Positions 1-8,247 of a DNA stretch of 64,000 nucleotides are shown here, in pieces. Every line of letters starts with the position of its first letter. Within the stretch, counting starts at the first letter, position 1. Source of the DNA: Castellaniella sp034675905 (GTDB lineage: Bacteria; Pseudomonadota; Gammaproteobacteria; Burkholderiales; Burkholderiaceae_B). The position numbers were made by a program, and so were the translations under genes. Below the pieces are notes generated by a model. That model searched no databases and was not told the DNA's origin. It saw only the letters and a program-made list of their open reading frames with translations. The DNA lies in assembly GCF_034675905.1 (NCBI RefSeq), contig NZ_JAUCCV010000004.1, positions 62,001 through 126,000 of the forward strand, written 5' to 3'.

Positions 1-357
1 CACAAAAAGCACTGGGCGCTGGACAGCGAACAGCAGGCTGAACTGAGCAGCACGCTGGATCGCCTGCTGCGCAACCTGCGTCAGGCGGCATCCCTGTTCG
101 TGTCCGGCGACCGCCAGGTGGCGCGCAATCTGGCATTCGAAAAAGAGTATTTTCGCAACCTGGAGACCAAGGCCGCCGACCGCCACCTGGAGCGCATCAA
201 GACCGGCCGGATCGACGTCGCCGATGTCGGCGCCTTCTATCTGGAAGTCCTGCGCGACACGGGAGGCGTCAACGCCTATCTGGTCAACGCCGCCGCCTAC
301 CCGGTCCTGGCGCGCTACGGCGAACTGCTGCCCAACCGGCTGCGCGAGACCGACTGA
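1..357 (+). CDS. Na/Pi cotransporter family protein, C-terminal end (partial)
   Basis: The reading frame is open from base 1 and stops at 355-357, so only the last 118 residues are present. They form a charged, all-helical region with the pattern LRNLRQAASLFVSGD, then AFEKEYFRNLE, RHLERIKTG and a final VLRDTGGVNAYLVNAAAYPVL. This resembles the PhoU-like cytoplasmic tail of sodium-dependent phosphate cotransporters (NptA/YjbB type). The membrane domain would lie to the left of the window. The next gene, polA, is convergent, 40 bases away. The assignment rests on the tail alone; a free-standing PhoU-like protein is the alternative. Confidence 0.7.
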   Translation, partial: HKKHWALDSEQQAELSSTLDRLLRNLRQAASLFVSGDRQVARNLAFEKEYFRNLETKAADRHLERIKTGRIDVADVGAFYLEVLRDTGGVNAYLVNAAAYPVLARYGELLPNRLRETD

Positions 358-397
358 ACACCGCCGGCATCCGCCCGCCGTGCAGCGCAGGCGCCCC

Positions 398-3124
398 CTA
401 GTGCGCCTCGCCCCAATCGCGTCCCACCCCGACTTCGGCCACCAGCGGCACGGCCAGTTCCGCCACCCCGGCCATCAATTCAGGCACGCGTTGCCGCAGA
501 ACATCCACTTCGTCGGGCACCGTGTCGAAGACCAGCTCGTCATGCACCTGCATCACCATCAGACTGCGCAGATTGTCCGCCGACATCCAGTCCTGCACGG
601 CAACCATGGCTTTCTTGATCAGATCGGCAGCCGTGCCCTGCATCGGCGCATTGATGGCGGCGCGTTCGGCGGCGGCGGCGCGGGGACCCTTGGCGCCCGC
701 CAGCTCTGGAAAGTACAGGCGCCGCCCAAAGACCGTTTCTACGTACCCCTGTTCCCGCGCCTGACGACGGATGCGGTCCATGTATTCGGCCACCCCCGGA
801 TAGCGCATGAAATAGCGATCAATGTAGGACTTGGCGGCCGCCCGGGTAATGCCCAGGTTGGACGCCAGGCCGAATTCACCCATGCCGTAGATCAAACCGA
901 AATTGATGGCCTTGGCCGCCCGCCGGTGTTCGGCGTCCACCTGGTCCGGCGCCACGCCAAAGACTTCGGCCGCCGTGGCGCGGTGAATATCCTGGCCTTC
1001 GGCAAAGGCGCGGCGCAGGTTGTCGTCGCCCGACACGTGCGCCATGACCCGCAGTTCGATCTGGGAATAGTCGGCCGACACGATGCTGCCCAGGCTGGAT
1101 ACAAAAGCAGAACGCACCCGCCGGCCCTCGGCCGTACGCACCGGGATATTCTGCAGATTGGGATCGGACGACGCCAGGCGCCCGGTGATGACGGCGGCCT
1201 GGGCGTACCGTGTATGCACCCGTCCGGTACGCGGATCGATCATGCGGGGCAGCTTGTCGGTATAGGTGGATTTCAGCTTGGCGATGCCCCGGTAGTCCAG
1301 CAACAGGCGCGGCAAGGGGTAATCCGCGGCCAGCCGCGTCAGGACTTCCTCGTCGGTCGAGGGCGCCCCGCCGGCGGTCTTGCGCAACACCGGCAGCTGC
1401 ATCTGCGTGAATAGAATCTCACCCAGCTGTTTGGGCGAATTCAGGTTGAAGGGCTGGCCCGCCAGCGCATGCGCCTGCGATTCCAGATCGATCATCTGCT
1501 GCCCCAGCTCGTGGCTTTGCTTGGCCAGCACCTGGGCGTCGATGGCGACGCCGTTGCGCTCGATGCGGGTCAGGACCTCGGACGTCTGGATTTCCAGTTC
1601 GTAGGTACGCAGCAGGCCGGGTTCGGCCTGCACCTGCGGCAATAGCACCTGATGCAGGCGCAAGGTGAAGTCGGCGTCTTCGGCTGCATAATGTGCTGCG
1701 CTTTCCAGATCCAGTTCATCGAAACCGATCTGCTTGGCGCCTTTGCCGCACAGATCTTCGTAGGTCGTGCCGGTCACACCCAGCCATTGAATACACAGAT
1801 CCTGCAGATTGACCCGCCGATGCGACTGCAGCACATAGGCCTGCAGCATGGTGTCGTGCTGCACGCCCAGGAGTTCCAGTCCTTCGTTGGCAAAGACGTG
1901 CGCATCATATTTGGCATGGTGCAAGAGCTTGGGGGCGGCAGCATCCTCGATCCAGGGACGCAGCTGTTCCAACACCCAGGCCCGATCCAGCTGATCGGGC
2001 GTGCCGGGGGCCCGATGTCCGACCGGAATATACGCCGCATGACCAGGCTCGACCGCCACCGACAGACCCACCAGGCGAGCAGCCATAGGGTCCAGGCTGG
2101 TGGTTTCAGTATCCAGGGCGACCAGTGGCGCAGCTCTCAGCTTGTCCATCCACTGCGCGAAATGCGCCTGGTCCAGAATCGTTTCATAACGCAGCTGATC
2201 CGGCGCCTGGGGGATCGCCGCAGGCTGAGCGGCCCGCGCATCCTGCTGCGGAATGCGTTCGGAATCGCCGGAGATCTCGCGCAGCCAGGTGCGAAAACCG
2301 TAGGTTTCGTACAGGCGGGTCAGCACGGCATCATCGGGAGTCCGCAGCTCCATGTCGGCCGCCGCATGGCCTGGCGGCAGATCGCAGTCCAGTTTGATCG
2401 TCAGCAGTTCCCGGGTCAGGGGGAAATGCGCGATGGCTTCGCGCAGATTGGCGCCCGCCACGCCCTTGATCTCGGCAGCCCGGTCCACCAGCGCCTCGAT
2501 GCTGCCGTATTCATTCAACCATTTGGCGGCGGTCTTGGGGCCGACCTTGTCCACTCCCGGCACATTGTCTACCGTATCACCCGTCAACATCAGGTAATCG
2601 ATGATGCGCTCCGGAGGCACGCCGAATTTGCGGATGACGCCTTCGCGGTCCTGGCGCTCTCCTGACATGGTGTTGATGAGTTCCACCTGGTCGTTCACCA
2701 ACTGGGCGAGATCCTTGTCGCCGGTCGAAATAATGGTATAAAAGCCGTCTTCGGCCGCTTGGCGCGCCAGCGTGCCGATGACGTCATCCGCCTCGACGCC
2801 AGGCGTCATAATCACCGTCCAGCCCAGCGCCGCCGCCGCCTCATGAATAGAGGCGATCTGGGTCCGCAGGTCGTCCGGCATGGACGGCCGGTTGGCCTTG
2901 TACTGCGGGTAGAGCTGTTCCCGAAACGATCCGCCGGGGGCGTCAAAAACGCAGGCGCCGTACCGCGCCGCGTCCTTGTAATCGTGCATCAGCCTCCGTA
3001 ACATGGAGATAACGCCGTACAAGGCACCCGTGGGTTCGCCCTGCGCATTGCGCAGATCAGGCATCGCATGATAAGCGCGGTACAGATAGCTGGACCCATC
3101 GACAAGCAACAAGGTTTTTTTCAT
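398..3124 (-). CDS. polA: DNA polymerase I
   Basis: This 908-residue protein has the full three-domain layout of Pol I. The N-terminal 5' nuclease begins KKTLLLVDGSSYLYRAYHA and contains the metal-binding EADDVIGTLA and STGDKDLAQLV segments. The 3'-5' exonuclease keeps its acidic residues (DTE near residue 338, KYD, and YAAEDAD), so proofreading should be active. The polymerase domain carries SADYSQIELR and VHDELVFD. It acts in Okazaki-fragment maturation and repair. The start was set at the ATG at 3122-3124 because family homology begins there, although the frame stays open 43 codons further upstream. That ATG overlaps the start of the divergent LOG gene, so promoters for each gene must lie inside the other. 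Confidence 0.97.
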   Translation of the reverse strand: MKKTLLLVDGSSYLYRAYHAMPDLRNAQGEPTGALYGVISMLRRLMHDYKDAARYGACVFDAPGGSFREQLYPQYKANRPSMPDDLRTQIASIHEAAAALGWTVIMTPGVEADDVIGTLARQAAEDGFYTIISTGDKDLAQLVNDQVELINTMSGERQDREGVIRKFGVPPERIIDYLMLTGDTVDNVPGVDKVGPKTAAKWLNEYGSIEALVDRAAEIKGVAGANLREAIAHFPLTRELLTIKLDCDLPPGHAAADMELRTPDDAVLTRLYETYGFRTWLREISGDSERIPQQDARAAQPAAIPQAPDQLRYETILDQAHFAQWMDKLRAAPLVALDTETTSLDPMAARLVGLSVAVEPGHAAYIPVGHRAPGTPDQLDRAWVLEQLRPWIEDAAAPKLLHHAKYDAHVFANEGLELLGVQHDTMLQAYVLQSHRRVNLQDLCIQWLGVTGTTYEDLCGKGAKQIGFDELDLESAAHYAAEDADFTLRLHQVLLPQVQAEPGLLRTYELEIQTSEVLTRIERNGVAIDAQVLAKQSHELGQQMIDLESQAHALAGQPFNLNSPKQLGEILFTQMQLPVLRKTAGGAPSTDEEVLTRLAADYPLPRLLLDYRGIAKLKSTYTDKLPRMIDPRTGRVHTRYAQAAVITGRLASSDPNLQNIPVRTAEGRRVRSAFVSSLGSIVSADYSQIELRVMAHVSGDDNLRRAFAEGQDIHRATAAEVFGVAPDQVDAEHRRAAKAINFGLIYGMGEFGLASNLGITRAAAKSYIDRYFMRYPGVAEYMDRIRRQAREQGYVETVFGRRLYFPELAGAKGPRAAAAERAAINAPMQGTAADLIKKAMVAVQDWMSADNLRSLMVMQVHDELVFDTVPDEVDVLRQRVPELMAGVAELAVPLVAEVGVGRDWGEAH

Positions 3125-3794
3125 GACAGACAATAAAACAAAACGAGTCTCGGCAGAACAACAGATTCCCACGATTATTGCAGAGATGCGCGCCGCCGCC
3201 GCCGCTTTCCAGAAAATCGGCCTGGGCGTCAGCGTTTTCGGCAGCGCCCGCATTCCACGCGGCCATCCCTTCTACGAACTGGGCCAGGAACTGGGCGCCC
3301 GCATCGCGCAATTGGGCGTGCCGGTGATCGCCGGCGGCGGGCCGGGGCTGATGGAAGCCGCCAACCGGGGCGCCTTCGACGCCGGCGGGCGCAGCATCGG
3401 CTTGAACATCCGCCTGCCGCGCGAAAATTCCGACAATGCCTACCAGACCGACAGCCTGCACTTTGAATACTTTAATTCGCGCAAGGCCTCGTTCTTCATG
3501 CACAGCCTGGCCTACGTCGTGCTGCCGGGCGGTTTCGGCACGCTGGACGAACTGTTCGAAGCCGTCACCCTGGTCCAGACGATGAAACAGCCCCCGGCTC
3601 CCATCATTCTGGTGGGCACCGAGTTCTGGTCCGGCCTGATCGATTGGGTCCGCGACCAACTGGTCCCCAACGGCACGGTCAGCCCCTTTGACGTTGATCT
3701 GATCACCGTCACCGACGATCTGGACGAAGTCATCCGCCAGATCCAGGACGCCGTCCAGATCGAACCCAGCCGCGAACCTGCGCTGCCCGAATAG
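3123..3794 (+). CDS. LOG family protein (TIGR00730-type, lysine-decarboxylase-like fold)
   Basis: A 223-residue Rossmann-fold protein with the two LOG signatures, GGGPGLMEAANRG and PGGFGTLDE. Characterised members hydrolyse nucleoside 5'-monophosphates, including cytokinin ribotides, to free base and ribose 5-phosphate. The lysine decarboxylase name often given to the family is historical. The ATG at 3123 is preceded by an AAGG about eight bases upstream. It overlaps the start codon of the divergent polA gene by two bases. The physiological substrate here is not known. Confidence 0.9.
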   Translation: MTDNKTKRVSAEQQIPTIIAEMRAAAAAFQKIGLGVSVFGSARIPRGHPFYELGQELGARIAQLGVPVIAGGGPGLMEAANRGAFDAGGRSIGLNIRLPRENSDNAYQTDSLHFEYFNSRKASFFMHSLAYVVLPGGFGTLDELFEAVTLVQTMKQPPAPIILVGTEFWSGLIDWVRDQLVPNGTVSPFDVDLITVTDDLDEVIRQIQDAVQIEPSREPALPE

Positions 3795-3908
3795 ACCCAT
3801 CTACGGGTAATGCTTGATGCGACCCAAGCACGACCTGGGGTAACATCACGCCTTGCCATCACCGGGCGACCCCCCCTTTTGCGCCCGGCCCCACAGGAGA
3901 ATCTTCCG

Positions 3909-4697
3909 ATGAAAACGACTCTGATTGGCGCCGCATTGCTGATCGCAGCGGGATTCATGCCTGCCGCCAGCTCGGCTGCTGATGCCCAGGAACTGAAAAT
4001 CGCCACCGAAGCCGGCTACCCGCCGTTCGAATACCGCAACCCGAACGGCCAGCTCGAAGGCTTTGACATCGATATCGGCAACGAGCTGTGCAAGCGCCTG
4101 CAACGCCAGTGCGTCTGGATCGACCAGTCCTTCGACAGCCTGATTCCCGGCTTGAAAGCACGCAAATTCGACTTGGCCAATTCCACCATGACGGCGACCG
4201 AGGCCCGCAAGAAAGTCATCGACTTCTCTACGCCGATGTACATCGTGCCGGTCAAGCTCATGGTTAAAAAAGGCAGCGGTCTGGAACCCACCGCTGAATC
4301 CCTGAAAGCCAAACGCGTGGGCGTGCAACAAGGCACGACCATGGAAACCTACGCCCGCAAATACTGGGCGCCCAAAGGCGTAAACGTGGTGTCCTACCCC
4401 AGCTACACCAATGCCTACGTGGACGTGACGGCCGGTCGTCTGGACGCCACCTTCCAGGAAGCTCAAAGCGCGGTCGAAGGCTTTCTCAGCAAGCCTGAAG
4501 GCGCGGACTACGAACTGGCCCAGATGACGCTGGACGATCCGATTCTGAACGACCCCATCGCCATGGGCCTGCGCCAAGGCAACCCGCTGAAGGCCGACGT
4601 GGACAAGACGCTGAAGGCCATGCTGGCTGACGGCACCATTCAAGCCTTTGCGAAAAAATATTTCGCCGAAGGCCTGATCCAGTTCCCCGCCCAATAA
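3909..4697 (+). CDS. ABC transporter periplasmic binding protein for basic amino acids (HisJ/ArgT/AotJ-like)
   Basis: A 262-residue family-3 solute-binding protein. A signal peptide (MKTTLIGAALLIAAGFMPAASSAA) precedes the mature start near ELKIATEAGYPPFEY. Conserved family elements include GFDIDIGNELCKRL, the LIPGLKARKFD lobe and NSTMTATEARKKVIDFSTPMY. The start at 3909 has an AGGAG eight bases before it; in-frame codons further upstream lack both a signal peptide and a Shine-Dalgarno sequence. Its three downstream genes encode two permeases and an ATPase in the order of hisJQMP or aotJQMP, which suggests histidine, lysine, arginine or ornithine as ligand. The exact ligand cannot be read from the sequence. 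Confidence 0.9.
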   Translation: MKTTLIGAALLIAAGFMPAASSAADAQELKIATEAGYPPFEYRNPNGQLEGFDIDIGNELCKRLQRQCVWIDQSFDSLIPGLKARKFDLANSTMTATEARKKVIDFSTPMYIVPVKLMVKKGSGLEPTAESLKAKRVGVQQGTTMETYARKYWAPKGVNVVSYPSYTNAYVDVTAGRLDATFQEAQSAVEGFLSKPEGADYELAQMTLDDPILNDPIAMGLRQGNPLKADVDKTLKAMLADGTIQAFAKKYFAEGLIQFPAQ

Positions 4698-4700
4698 TCC

Positions 4701-4775
4701 GGCGTGCGGCATGCCGCACGCCGCGACCGCCCGGACGGCCCACCAGGCCGTGCACGACCGGGCGGTCCTTATTTT
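4701..4775 (+). terminator. Two hairpins between binding-protein and permease genes, the second terminator-like
   Basis: A perfect 22-base palindrome occupies 4701-4722, immediately after the binding-protein stop codon. A second stem-loop follows: GACCGCCCGG at 4725-4734 pairs with CCGGGCGGTC at 4758-4767, with an inner ACGGCC/GGCCGT pairing. It is followed by CTTATTTTT. This is the layout of an intrinsic terminator or attenuator plus a 3'-stabilising hairpin. It would let the periplasmic protein be made in excess of the membrane components. Confidence 0.75.
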
Positions 4776-4787
4776 TGACTGCCTTCC

Positions 4788-5477
4788 ATGTTTCTGAACG
4801 GCTACGGCCCGCTGTTGCTGGCGGGGACCTGGGTCACCATCCAGCTGGCTCTGCTCTCCTTACTGGTCGCTCTGGCCCTGGGGCTGCTGGGCGCCTGGGC
4901 CAAACTCTCGACATCCTGGAGCGCCCGCGCGCTGGCCACGGCCTACACCACACTGATCCGCGGCGTGCCTGATCTGGTGCTGATGCTGCTGATCTTCTTC
5001 AGCCTGCAGATCTACCTGAATCACATCACTGACCTGCTGGGGCTGGATTACATCGACATCGACCCCTTTGGCGCCGGTGTGCTGACCCTGGGCTTCATCT
5101 ACGGCGCTTACTTCGCCGAGACCTTTCGCGGCGCCTTCATGGCAGTCCCCTACGGCCAGCTGGAAGCCGCAACCGCCTACGGCATGCGTGAATTCCAGGT
5201 CTTTCGCCGGGTGCTGTTTCCGCAAATGATGCGTCATGCCCTGCCCGGCATCGGCAATAACTGGCAGGTCCTGCTGAAATCCACGGCGCTGGTGTCCCTG
5301 ATCGGGCTGTCCGATCTGGTCAAAGTCGCCCAGGATGCCGGCAACGTCACGTTCCGGGTGTTCCTGTTCATCACCCTGACCGGGCTGATCTATCTGGCGC
5401 TGACCACCGTCTCCAACGGCGTGCTGTATTGGCTGGACAAGCGCTATAGCGTGGGCGTGCGCGAGGTGTCGCTATGA
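4788..5477 (+). CDS. Basic amino-acid ABC transporter permease (HisQ/AotQ-like)
   Basis: A 229-residue inner-membrane protein with about five transmembrane segments. It carries the family-3 permease coupling loop around residues 120-145 (GQLEAATAYGMREFQVFRRV), which docks on the ATPase. The segment TTLIRGVPDLVLMLLIFF is typical of HisQ/ArtQ proteins. Its stop codon overlaps the start of the next permease (ATGA), implying translational coupling. It follows the binding-protein gene after a terminator-like element, so its expression is probably lower than that of the binding protein. Confidence 0.92.
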   Translation: MFLNGYGPLLLAGTWVTIQLALLSLLVALALGLLGAWAKLSTSWSARALATAYTTLIRGVPDLVLMLLIFFSLQIYLNHITDLLGLDYIDIDPFGAGVLTLGFIYGAYFAETFRGAFMAVPYGQLEAATAYGMREFQVFRRVLFPQMMRHALPGIGNNWQVLLKSTALVSLIGLSDLVKVAQDAGNVTFRVFLFITLTGLIYLALTTVSNGVLYWLDKRYSVGVREVSL

Positions 5478-6184
5478 TGGACGTCTTGGACCAGTTCTGG
5501 CAGGCCTATCTGTACAGCAATAACGGCAGTCTCTCGGGCATGGCCGTGACCCTGTGGCTGCTGGTGCTGTCGGTCTCCATGGGATTTTTCATCTCCATCT
5601 TTCTGGCCGTGGCCCGTGTATCGTCACGCCGCTGGCTGTCCATCCCGCTCTGGACATTCAGCTATGTCTTCCGGGGCACGCCGCTGTACGTGCAGATCCT
5701 GTTCATCTACGCCGGCGTCTACAGCCTGGACCTGGTCAAAGGCACACCCACCCTGGCGACGTTCTTTCAGAGCGGCTTTAACTGCGTGGTGCTGGCCCTG
5801 ACCCTGAACACCGTGGCCTACACCACGGAAATCTTCGCCGGCGCGATCCGCGCCACCAGCGCCGGGGAAATCGAGGCTGCCCGTTCTTTCGGCATGACGC
5901 GCTTCGCCCTCTACCGCCGTGTGATCCTGCCCTCGGCGCTGCGCCGGGCGCTGCCCGCCTACAGCAACGAAGTCATCCTGATGCTGCACGCAACATCCCT
6001 GGCATTCACCGCCACGGTTCCCGATATTCTGAAAGTGGCGCGAGACGCCAATTCCGCAACCTACCAGACCTTTGCCTCGTACGGAATCGCCGCCCTGCTC
6101 TACCTGGGGCTGTCATTCACCCTGATCGGGCTGTTCCGCTGGTACGAACACCGTACACTAGCCTATCTGGGCACTCACCGATAA
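5474..6184 (+). CDS. Basic amino-acid ABC transporter permease (HisM/AotM-like)
   Basis: A 236-residue inner-membrane protein paired with the preceding permease to form the heterodimeric channel. It shows FRGTPLYVQILFIYAG and the EAA-type coupling loop GEIEAARSFGMTRFALYRRV. The start overlaps the previous stop by four bases. A second methionine codon follows immediately and could equally be used. Downstream lies the ATPase gene, only five bases away. Confidence 0.92.
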   Translation: MMDVLDQFWQAYLYSNNGSLSGMAVTLWLLVLSVSMGFFISIFLAVARVSSRRWLSIPLWTFSYVFRGTPLYVQILFIYAGVYSLDLVKGTPTLATFFQSGFNCVVLALTLNTVAYTTEIFAGAIRATSAGEIEAARSFGMTRFALYRRVILPSALRRALPAYSNEVILMLHATSLAFTATVPDILKVARDANSATYQTFASYGIAALLYLGLSFTLIGLFRWYEHRTLAYLGTHR

Positions 6185-6189
6185 TATCC

Positions 6190-6957
6190 ATGTCCACACT
6201 CGACGTACTCAATATTCACAAGCGCTACGGTGACAACGAGGTCCTGAAGGGCGTCTCCCTACAAGCCAGCGCCGGCGATGTGATCTGCATCCTGGGGTCC
6301 AGCGGATCAGGAAAATCCACGTTTCTGCGCTGCATCAATTTTCTGGAAAAGCCCAATCAGGGCTCCGTGTCGCTGAACGGCGAACTCCTGAAGATCGTGC
6401 ACGACAAGCATGGCGAACCTCATGCGGCCGATCTGGACCAGCTGCGCCGCCTGCGCTCGAAACTGGCGATGGTGTTCCAACATTTCAATCTGTGGGCGCA
6501 CATGAATGTGCTGGGCAACGTCATCGAGGCTCCCATCCAGGTCCTGAAACTCAGCCGTGCCGAAGCCACCGAACGCGCCCGCCACTACCTGGCCAAAGTC
6601 GGTCTGGACCCCAAGGTCGAAACCCAATACCCGTCTTCCCTGTCCGGCGGTCAGCAACAACGGGTGGCGATCGCCCGCGCCCTGGCCATGGAGCCAGAAG
6701 TCATGCTGTTTGACGAACCGACGTCCGCCCTGGATCCGGAACTGGTGGGCGAAGTCCTGAAAGTCATGCAGAAACTGGCCGAAGAAGGCCGCACCATGCT
6801 GGTGGTGACTCACGAAATGGGTTTTGCCCGCAATCTGGCGTCCCAGGTCATGTTCCTGCATCAGGGCGTGGCGGAAGAAACCGGCGCGCCAGCCGATATC
6901 TTCGACAATCCTCAAAGCCCCCGGCTGCGGCAGTTTCTGTCGGGCAATCTGAAATAG
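6190..6957 (+). CDS. Basic amino-acid ABC transporter ATP-binding protein (HisP/AotP-like)
   Basis: A 255-residue ABC ATPase with Walker A GSSGSGKST (36-44), the signature LSGGQQQR, Walker B VMLFDEPTSALDPE and the H-loop VVTHEMGF. The stretch between Walker A and the Q-loop holds the extra HisP-type segment (LLKIVHDKHGEPHAADL) seen in transporters of histidine, arginine and ornithine. It energises the two upstream permeases. The gene ends 30 bases before a convergent gene, in a GC-rich stretch without a clear T-run. Confidence 0.94.
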   Translation: MSTLDVLNIHKRYGDNEVLKGVSLQASAGDVICILGSSGSGKSTFLRCINFLEKPNQGSVSLNGELLKIVHDKHGEPHAADLDQLRRLRSKLAMVFQHFNLWAHMNVLGNVIEAPIQVLKLSRAEATERARHYLAKVGLDPKVETQYPSSLSGGQQQRVAIARALAMEPEVMLFDEPTSALDPELVGEVLKVMQKLAEEGRTMLVVTHEMGFARNLASQVMFLHQGVAEETGAPADIFDNPQSPRLRQFLSGNLK

Positions 6958-6987
6958 CCTGCCCCCGCTGAGGCGGGCGCGGGCCTG

Positions 6988-8070
6988 CTAGCACCTGCGC
7001 CGCATCAGGCGGTGAGGAATGCCGGCATCCATGAAGGGTTCGCCTTCTTCCACAAAACCGTGGCGGGCATAGAAAGCCCGGGCGTGCAGCTGGGCGGCCA
7101 GGACGACATCCGTATCGCCACGCTGACGGGCGGCATCCATCAAGGCGGTCAATAGCAGGGATCCCACCCCGGTCCCGCGCCAGGCCTGACGCACGGCCAT
7201 GCGTCCGATATGGCCATCAGGCAACAGGCGGCCCGTGCCGATGGCCACGCCAGCCGGATCGTAGGCAACGGCATGCAGGCACCGGGCATCCAGGGGATCC
7301 AATTCTTCTTCCAGCGGCACCTGCTGTTCTTGTACGAATACTTCCAGGCGGATACGGCTGGCTTCAGCCCCCAGGGCATCCCAGCTGCCTGTCACGACGC
7401 GGCCGCGAGGAGCCTCGGGCGCCGCTGCGCCGGCCTGAGCAGGATCAGCCAAAGCGAAGTCCAGCACTTCCGGCAACCAACGCCCGAAGTCCGACATACC
7501 ATGATCGCTGCCCTCGATGATGCGCTGGCGGCTGCCGGCAAAACGAGCTTGCATTTCTCGCCAGTCCAGCACCTCGTCGCCGCTTGCCGCCAGCAGGAAA
7601 TAGCGGTCCGGACGCGTCAGAACAGGAATATCGGCTTCGGCCTGCGCCAGTTCATCCACATAGCCGGGCAGGAATTCAAAGGGCTCGTCGCCATGAAAGG
7701 TGCGATGCGAGCCCACCTGCGTCGCCAGGTCGCGCGCGGCATGGACGACGGGATTGAGCAACACGGCGCGGCAGCCCAGGCGTTCGGCCAGCCAGGTGGC
7801 GTAAAAGCCCCCCAGAGACGAACCGATGATGGTCAGCCGATCGACTGCAACATCAGTCCCTGCCTGCCCGCGTTCAGCCGCGGACGCAGCATCCGCGTCC
7901 AGCAGCGCCCTGGCCTGCCGCAAGGCCAGCTGCATGGCATCCGCCGGACTGGCGGGCAATGACGGACAGCGCCAGCCCGATGCCAGACCGCGCTCGGCCA
8001 GCGCCGCCGCCATCAAACGGGACTTGAAAGAATCGGGAGAGGAGCGGAATCCGTGCAGGTAGAGAATCAT
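6988..8070 (-). CDS. Fusion of YqiA/YcfP-type alpha/beta hydrolase and GNAT acetyltransferase
   Basis: A 360-residue two-domain protein. Residues 1 to about 205 match the UPF0227 YqiA/YcfP esterase fold: MILYLHGFRSSP at the N terminus, nucleophile Ser85 in GSSLGG, an acidic residue in SGDEVLD (about 165) and His190 in GSDHGMSDF. After an Ala/Pro-rich linker (about 207-222), residues 223-360 form a GNAT domain with the acetyl-CoA loop RGTGVGS (298-304) and the ending FYARHGFVEEGEPFMDAGIPH seen in ElaA-like acetyltransferases. The start at 8070 is set by the YqiA homology; the upstream in-frame codons are low-complexity. Substrates of either domain are unknown. It stands alone, convergent with the transporter operon. 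Confidence 0.88.
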   Translation of the reverse strand: MILYLHGFRSSPDSFKSRLMAAALAERGLASGWRCPSLPASPADAMQLALRQARALLDADAASAAERGQAGTDVAVDRLTIIGSSLGGFYATWLAERLGCRAVLLNPVVHAARDLATQVGSHRTFHGDEPFEFLPGYVDELAQAEADIPVLTRPDRYFLLAASGDEVLDWREMQARFAGSRQRIIEGSDHGMSDFGRWLPEVLDFALADPAQAGAAAPEAPRGRVVTGSWDALGAEASRIRLEVFVQEQQVPLEEELDPLDARCLHAVAYDPAGVAIGTGRLLPDGHIGRMAVRQAWRGTGVGSLLLTALMDAARQRGDTDVVLAAQLHARAFYARHGFVEEGEPFMDAGIPHRLMRRRC

Positions 8071-8190
8071 AGTATCCAGACTTGGCCTCCCGGGCGGCGC
8101 GGCGGCGCACGACGGAGCCTGACGCCAGTTTACGCGACACGCGGCAAGATCATGCATCTTTACCCAGGCGTTGACCGGATCCCCGAAAAC

Positions 8191-8220
8191 AACGACCCCG
8201 CCATCAGGGGCGGGGTCGTT
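8191..8220. terminator. Bidirectional intrinsic terminator downstream of typA
   Basis: A perfect 12-bp stem AACGACCCCGCC (8191-8202) / GGCGGGGTCGTT (8209-8220) with a six-base loop. On the minus strand it is followed by TTGTTTTC and on the plus strand by TTTTC. It closes the truB-typA transcript 28 bases after the typA stop codon. The flanking bases 8071-8190 and 8221-8247 hold no gene that I can see. Confidence 0.88.
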
Positions 8221-8247
8221 TTCTATCCATACGACACGACAGATAGA

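Noticed and set aside
8071..8190. Possible riboswitch or small gene between the YqiA-GNAT fusion and the typA terminator
   Set aside because: Only short, non-conserved-looking frames and no convincing stem other than the typA terminator itself.
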